A stretch of 64,000 nucleotides of DNA, taken from positions 1-64,000 of the forward strand of contig CAJUIP010000009.1 of NCBI GenBank assembly GCA_910586315.1, in the 5' to 3' direction. The notes beneath the pieces were generated by a model. It did no database searches and was not told where the DNA came from. It saw only the letters and a list, made by a program, of their open reading frames with translations. The DNA comes from an uncultured Lachnospiraceae bacterium (lineage in GTDB: Bacteria > Bacillota > Clostridia > Lachnospirales > Lachnospiraceae). How positions within the stretch are numbered: the stretch's first letter is position 1; each line of letters opens with the position of its first letter. Position numbers and translations under genes: made by a program. Below are positions 59,396 to 64,000 of this stretch, piece by piece.

Positions 59396-61126
59396 ATGGA
59401 GGAAATGTTTAAGTTTCGGGAATTTTCTGAAAAAATCGCGGACGGTTTGGAAAAGGACAGGATGATGAAGGATATTGAAGCCTTCAGCCATTTAGAGCGC
59501 TATACGGGCTCCAGAGAGGGGGAGCAGGCCGCCGAAATGATTGCAGCACGTATGGAAAGCCTGGGAATTCCGGTTTCAAGAGAAATCTACCGGATTTATC
59601 GGAGCCTTCCGGGAAAAGCGGCTGTAAAGGTTTTGGGGCAGGGAATAAAAGAAGAGATTGCATTGACTCCATATGTTTACAGTGGACAGGCGGAGTCAGT
59701 CCAGGCGGAGCTGGTTTTCGACGAATTCAGCGTGACCGGGTGTACCCAAAAGCAGAGGAAGGAGCGCATGAAAGCTTTTGCGGGAAAGATCGTGCTGACG
59801 TATGAAAGCAGCTTTTCGTTTGCCTGTGAGGCGAAAAATGCCGGGGCGCTGGGGATTTTGACGATTTGGCGTGCGAATCTGGCGCATCATGGAACCCTGG
59901 GAGGCGTTTGGGGAAGCCCGGAGCCTGAGGACCTTACGTATCATTACCCGAGAATTCCCTTTGCGGAAATTTGTAAGGATGACGGGGAGCGGCTTAAGGA
60001 ATTGTGTACAAGCGCAAAAGAGCCGGTCAGCGTGTGTCTTGACATAGAGATGGATGATGGAATCCTTCCGACGATGATGCCTGTTGCCAGAATAGAAGGA
60101 AAGAGCCGGAAATTTGTTTTGGTTTCGGGCCATTATGACTCCTGGTATGAAGGGGTTACGGACAATGGCGTCGCAAATGCGGCGATGATGGAGATGGCGA
60201 GAGTTTTTAAAGAAAATCAGGAGAAGCTTGAGCGGTCTGTGGTATTCGCCTGGTGGTCGGGCCACTCAGACGGACGCTATTCCGGGTCGACATGGTACTA
60301 TGACAATCACTGGCAGGAGTTAAATGAGGACTGCGTGGCTCACATCAATATGGATATCTGCGGCTGCAAGGGCTCTGATCTGGTAGGCTTCAACACTTCG
60401 ATGCTGGAAGGAGAGGAGTTTGCGAAGGAATTTTTAAAAGAGTTTAACGATGAGGACCCGATTCCTCCGGTGCCGATGGCCCGGTTCGCGGACCAGACTT
60501 TCTGGGGAGCCAATGTTCCATTTGCTATTATGCCAAAGTTCAGCAAGAAAGACAAGGTGATTTTTTACTGGTGGCATACAAAGGAAGATACGTTTGATAA
60601 AGTGGACGAGGAAATTGTCTTAAGAGACGCGAAGGTTATCGCAAAGCTCTCGGCAATTTTTGCAAACATCGACCGGCTTCCGGCGGATATGAAGGGCTTT
60701 GCGGAGATTATGGAACAGCGGCTTTGTGAGATGAACAGCGCGCTTTCTTCGGATTTTGATCTGGCTCCTGTTTGGCCTGCTATGGAGCAGTTAAAAGAAA
60801 CCATTGCAAGGTTTGAGGCAAAGCTTTCACAATATGAGCCTGCGGCGGCAGATGACGCGGTTATAAAGATTGCGGGAGAAATGGTGCGTATTACTTACAC
60901 GGCCTCCAGCCGTTATCATCAGGACCCGGCGACAGAGGGACCGATGTTCCCGGCGTTAAGTACGGCCATGGGGCTCACGCCGGAAAATACAGAAGAGGAT
61001 TTCTATCTGGCGGTCCAGACCCGGTTTGTGCGTCAGAGAAACCGTCTTGTGGGGCAGCTTTGGCATATCATGGAGGATTGCGAGAATCTGATGCGCCGCT
61101 TAGATATGGAACGACAGACCTCATAG
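59396..61126 (+). CDS. M28-family metallopeptidase-like protein
   Basis: A 576-residue M28-like protein with an inserted PA-type domain (about 95-215). His246-Tyr-Asp (SGHYDSW) and Asp256 (VTDNGVAN) match zinc ligands; NMDICGCKG and YWWHTKEDTFDKVD supply later Asp and His. At the place of the usual catalytic Glu-Glu pair the sequence reads WWSGHSDGRYSGSTWYYD, so the general base and one ligand are replaced, as seen in a subgroup of M28 proteins. It may be an unusual peptidase or a binding protein. No signal peptide. First gene before an Opp/Dpp transporter, so it probably handles imported peptides. Confidence 0.85.
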   Translation: MEEMFKFREFSEKIADGLEKDRMMKDIEAFSHLERYTGSREGEQAAEMIAARMESLGIPVSREIYRIYRSLPGKAAVKVLGQGIKEEIALTPYVYSGQAESVQAELVFDEFSVTGCTQKQRKERMKAFAGKIVLTYESSFSFACEAKNAGALGILTIWRANLAHHGTLGGVWGSPEPEDLTYHYPRIPFAEICKDDGERLKELCTSAKEPVSVCLDIEMDDGILPTMMPVARIEGKSRKFVLVSGHYDSWYEGVTDNGVANAAMMEMARVFKENQEKLERSVVFAWWSGHSDGRYSGSTWYYDNHWQELNEDCVAHINMDICGCKGSDLVGFNTSMLEGEEFAKEFLKEFNDEDPIPPVPMARFADQTFWGANVPFAIMPKFSKKDKVIFYWWHTKEDTFDKVDEEIVLRDAKVIAKLSAIFANIDRLPADMKGFAEIMEQRLCEMNSALSSDFDLAPVWPAMEQLKETIARFEAKLSQYEPAAADDAVIKIAGEMVRITYTASSRYHQDPATEGPMFPALSTAMGLTPENTEEDFYLAVQTRFVRQRNRLVGQLWHIMEDCENLMRRLDMERQTS

Positions 61127-61139
61127 AAAGGAGGCTTAT

Positions 61140-62093
61140 ATGCTCAGATACATATTAAAACGTTTCCTTTTCGTTATACCGGTCCTTCTTGGGGCGACGC
61201 TCCTTGTATTTACGATCATGGAATTTACGCCCGGCGACCCGGCGAAGATTATTCTCGGAAACGAGGCGACGGAGGCAGATATCGCCAATCTGCGGGAAGA
61301 GATGGGACTGGATGACCCGTTCGTGGTCCGTTATGTCCGGTTTGTGGGAAATATGTTAAGAGGTGATCTTGGCATTTCCTACCGGAATAATCTGGATGTT
61401 TCCGACCAGATTATCCAGAGGTTGAAAAACACGATGATACTGGCCGGAGCTGCCGTCTTTATTGCGGTGTTGATCGGAATCCCTGTGGGAATCATTTCAG
61501 CGATCAAACAGTATACCATTTTCGATAATGTGGTGATGATGGTGACGCTGTTTCTGGCGGCGTCCCCGGTATTCTGGCTGGGACTTATGCTGGTAATTAT
61601 TTTTGCCCTGAAGTTAGGGATATTTCCGGCGGCAGGAATGAAACCGGGATTTCCGGATATGTTTATTTGTCTGGTTCTCCCCGCATTCACCCTCTCCAGC
61701 AATACGATGGCGACCATCGCCCGCACGACACGTGCGTCCATGCTGGAAGTGGTGCGTCAGGATTATATCGACACGGCCCGTGCAAAGGGGCTTAAGGAAT
61801 CCACGATTACGGTGCGCCATATGTTAAAAAATGCGTTGATACCGATTGTGACGATGATCGGCTTAAGTTTCGGCGGCCTCCTTGGCGGCTCTGTCGTGAC
61901 AGAATCTATCTTTGCGTGGCCGGGAGTCGGACGGTTCGTTGTGGAATCTATTAATTTTAAGGATACGCCGTCGGTTCTTGCGTCGGTGGTTATGCTATCC
62001 ATTTTTTCCACATTTGTGAATTTGTTCGTTGATCTTTTGTACGCATTTGTGGATCCGAGAATTAAGTCGCAATACCAGACGAAACGGAGGTGA
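61140..62093 (+). CDS. Peptide ABC transporter permease (DppB/OppB type)
   Basis: A 317-residue permease with six helices: MLRYILKRFLFVIPVLLGATLLVF at the start, EFTPGDPAKIILG near 28, and the coupling loop EVVRQDYIDTARAKGLKES near 205. It pairs with the next permease. Spaced 13 bases from the peptidase gene. Confidence 0.93.
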   Translation: MLRYILKRFLFVIPVLLGATLLVFTIMEFTPGDPAKIILGNEATEADIANLREEMGLDDPFVVRYVRFVGNMLRGDLGISYRNNLDVSDQIIQRLKNTMILAGAAVFIAVLIGIPVGIISAIKQYTIFDNVVMMVTLFLAASPVFWLGLMLVIIFALKLGIFPAAGMKPGFPDMFICLVLPAFTLSSNTMATIARTTRASMLEVVRQDYIDTARAKGLKESTITVRHMLKNALIPIVTMIGLSFGGLLGGSVVTESIFAWPGVGRFVVESINFKDTPSVLASVVMLSIFSTFVNLFVDLLYAFVDPRIKSQYQTKRR

Positions 62094-62098
62094 TGGGT

Positions 62099-63025
62099 AT
62101 GTTCCAGAGTGTAAGAACGAGAAAAGCAGAGATCGAAACAGCCGAGGCTGTTAACCGGGACCGGACCCTGTTTGAACAGGCGTGGATTCAATTTAAATAT
62201 AACCGGCGGGCCATGCTGGGACTGGCGATTATTGTAGTTCTGCTCCTTATTGTGGCAGGAACGATCCTTACGGATCTCGTGACCCATGAGGAGGTCTATA
62301 ACAATTATGTGGTAAAGCAGAACCTTTATATGAAGCTAAAGGGACCGAGCCTTGAGCATCCGTTAGGCTGCGATGAGTTTGGCCGGGATATGCTGTTCCG
62401 CATCCTCTGGGGAACGAAATATTCTCTGCTTTTAGGATTCTGCGCCGTAACGCTGGCTCTTTTGATCGGGGGCCCGCTGGGGATGATCGCCGGCTTCTAC
62501 GGAGGCAAAACGGACAATGTGATCATGCGTATCATGGACGTTTTCATGGCATGCCCGTTCATACTCCTGGCTATGGCCATTGTTGCGGCCCTCGGGGCCA
62601 GTACAGTGAACCTCTTAATCGCTCTCGGCGTTTCCGGAATGGCTTCCTTCTCCCGCGTCACCAGGGCGGCGGTCATGTCCGTAAAAGATAAGGAGTTTGT
62701 GGAGTCGGCCAGGGCCGTTGGGGCCAACGACTTTGTGATCCTCATAAAATATATTCTTCCTAATTCCATGGCGCCAATTCTGGTACAGCTTACTTTGAGA
62801 ATTGGTTCCTCCATCCTTCATGTCGCGGGACTTTCTTACATCGGCCTTGGCGTACAGCCGCCGATTCCCGAATGGGGGGCGATCCTTACGGCAGCAAAAG
62901 TGTATATGCGCGACGCATGGCATATTTCCGTATTTCCAGGTCTGTTTCTGGTAATTACCGTCGTTGCGTTTAACTTGTTCGGCGACGGGCTGCGGGATGC
63001 ACTGGATCCGAAGCTTAAGAGATAG
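62099..63025 (+). CDS. Peptide ABC transporter permease (DppC/OppC type)
   Basis: A 308-residue permease: N-terminal OppC-type cytoplasmic segment, FKYNRRAMLGLAIIVVLLLIV near 34, HPLGCDEFGRDMLFRILWG near 83, coupling loop EFVESARAVGANDFVILIKYILPN near 200. Start at 62099 is 8 bases after GGAGG; other close start codons are less well placed. Confidence 0.93.
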   Translation: MFQSVRTRKAEIETAEAVNRDRTLFEQAWIQFKYNRRAMLGLAIIVVLLLIVAGTILTDLVTHEEVYNNYVVKQNLYMKLKGPSLEHPLGCDEFGRDMLFRILWGTKYSLLLGFCAVTLALLIGGPLGMIAGFYGGKTDNVIMRIMDVFMACPFILLAMAIVAALGASTVNLLIALGVSGMASFSRVTRAAVMSVKDKEFVESARAVGANDFVILIKYILPNSMAPILVQLTLRIGSSILHVAGLSYIGLGVQPPIPEWGAILTAAKVYMRDAWHISVFPGLFLVITVVAFNLFGDGLRDALDPKLKR

Positions 63026-63038
63026 GGGGGAAATGCAG

Positions 63039-64000
63039 ATGGGTAAATTGCTTGAAATTAAAGACCTTCGCGTCCAGTTTGAAACCAGCGACGGAATCGT
63101 AAAAGCGTTAAACGGAATCGACATAAGCCTGGATGAGGGAATGACCCTTGGCCTTGTCGGGGAAACCGGAGCCGGAAAGACGACGCTTGCCAAAAGCATT
63201 ATGCGGATTATCCCGCAGCCGCCTGGAAAAATTATGTCAGGAGAAATTTTATACGGCGGTTCTGATATCCTTAAGATGGACATCAATGAAATCCGGAATA
63301 TCCGGGGTCGTCATATTTCCATGATTTTCCAGGATCCGATGACCTCATTAAATCCGGTTATGACCGTGGGAGATCAGATCGCGGAAACCATAAAGACTCA
63401 TGAGAAAATGTCGGCTGTGGAAGCGACGAGAAAATCCTGCGAAATGCTGGAACTGGTTGGAATTAAGGCAGACCGGGCCGGCGATTATCCCCACCAGTTT
63501 TCCGGAGGCATGAAACAGCGGGTGGTGATCGCCATTGCCCTGGCATGCAATCCGAAAATACTGATTGCGGACGAGCCGACCACGGCCCTTGATGTGACGA
63601 TTCAGGCACAGGTTCTGGAGATGATGCAGAACCTGAAGAGAAAGTTCAATACGGCAACGATTCTGATCACCCATGATCTGGGCGTTGTGGCCCAGACCTG
63701 TGAAAAGGCGGCAATCATTTATGCCGGAGAGATTGTGGAATACGGGACGGTCCATGAGATATTTAAGGATATGCGCCATCCCTATACCATCGGACTTATG
63801 AATTCCATACCGAAAATTCATATGGATGAAAAGCGTCTCCACCCCATAGAGGGACTTATGCCGGATCCCATGGCCCTGCCGAAGGGATGCAATTTCTGTG
63901 ACAGATGCCGTTTTGCGATGGAGAGATGTAAAACGGAGGAGCCGTCCATGGTGGAGGCGGGCGGAGAGCATATGGTACGCTGCTTCCGCGCCATGGAAAA
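63039..64000 (+). CDS. Peptide ABC transporter ATPase (OppD/DppD type), partial
   Basis: The first 320 codons of an OppD-type ATPase, cut by the window end. Walker [15 protein letters not shown] near 40, Q-loop [20 protein letters not shown] near 93, signature [16 protein letters not shown] near 150, Walker [16 protein letters not shown]-loop [10 protein letters not shown], and the C-terminal Cys cluster [15 protein letters not shown] of OppD/F proteins that often binds Fe-S. Start at 63039 is 8 bases after AGGGGGG. The solute-binding protein and second ATPase, if any, lie beyond the window. Confidence 0.93.
   Translation, partial: MGKLLEIKDLRVQFETSDGIVKALNGIDISLDEGMTLGLVGETGAGKTTLAKSIMRIIPQPPGKIMSGEILYGGSDILKMDINEIRNIRGRHISMIFQDPMTSLNPVMTVGDQIAETIKTHEKMSAVEATRKSCEMLELVGIKADRAGDYPHQFSGGMKQRVVIAIALACNPKILIADEPTTALDVTIQAQVLEMMQNLKRKFNTATILITHDLGVVAQTCEKAAIIYAGEIVEYGTVHEIFKDMRHPYTIGLMNSIPKIHMDEKRLHPIEGLMPDPMALPKGCNFCDRCRFAMERCKTEEPSMVEAGGEHMVRCFRAME

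Overview
The window reads as chromosome of an anaerobic Firmicute of the Lachnospiraceae type (Enterocloster/Lachnoclostridium-like gut clostridia). The reasons are Gram-positive ribosome-binding sites, TRAP-based hexuronate catabolism, choline-binding-repeat wall proteins, a citrate-lyase-type cluster, a selenoprotein gene and many short dispersed intergenic repeats. The genus is inferred, not shown. Several AT-richer patches (about 1-540, 5870-7170, 34200-35340, 36400-39640) look like separate acquisitions.

Region 1 (1-7170): a cut-off PIN toxin with its AbrB-type antitoxin. Then a LysR regulator diverges from a UbiD / UbiX / LpdD-type decarboxylase operon plus a beta-propeller lactonase, with a 23-bp LysR-type palindrome between them. 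Two small flavodoxin-like genes follow on the minus strand.

Region 2 (7360-27603) is the most interesting part. A TetR regulator and a CoA-transferase operon share a 13-bp operator: one copy at the tetR start and two bracketing a consensus promoter. The operon holds three family III CoA-transferases, a double-hotdog hydratase, a thioredoxin-reductase-like flavoprotein, a UGSC-family selenoprotein read through an in-frame TGA (14842-14844), and a MatC-like carrier. A nitroreductase and an AroM-like protein follow. Then comes a second run: PrpF isomerase, MmgE/PrpD, aconitase-type large and small subunits, a LigI-like amidohydrolase and CitD/CitE/CitF. Together they look like an anaerobic route that turns an unidentified branched or tricarboxylic acid, possibly of aromatic origin, into central metabolites.

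Region 3 (27617-33959, minus): an operon for glucuronate use (TRAP transporter dctPQM, uxuA, uxaC, uxuB). Region 4 (34200-39440): VapBC under a perfect 28-bp palindrome, a MazG-like enzyme, an SDR, a DUF4405-type membrane protein with a secreted SUMF1-flavodoxin fusion, and a DUF1801-type protein.

Region 5 (39678-44224): cell-wall amidase, a cytidylate-kinase-like protein, HAD phosphatase, a small conserved protein, a choline-binding-repeat protein and DusB. Region 6 (44357-52599): a GntR/FadR regulator diverging from an operon for galacturonate/galactonate use (Zn-dehydrogenase, second TRAP system, uxaB, uxaA). Region 7 (52753-56624): tRNA-Glu(CTC) and tRNA-Pro(CGG), a probable par/fst-like type I toxin-antitoxin locus of 31 codons, and a betaine/choline ABC transporter with fused binding protein and permease. 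Region 8 (56753-64000): gpmI, a 198-bp MITE-like element, an XRE regulator, and an M28 peptidase with an Opp/Dpp transporter that runs off the end.

Four families of short repeats and two intercistronic tandem arrays (18-bp and 12-bp units) are spread through the window.
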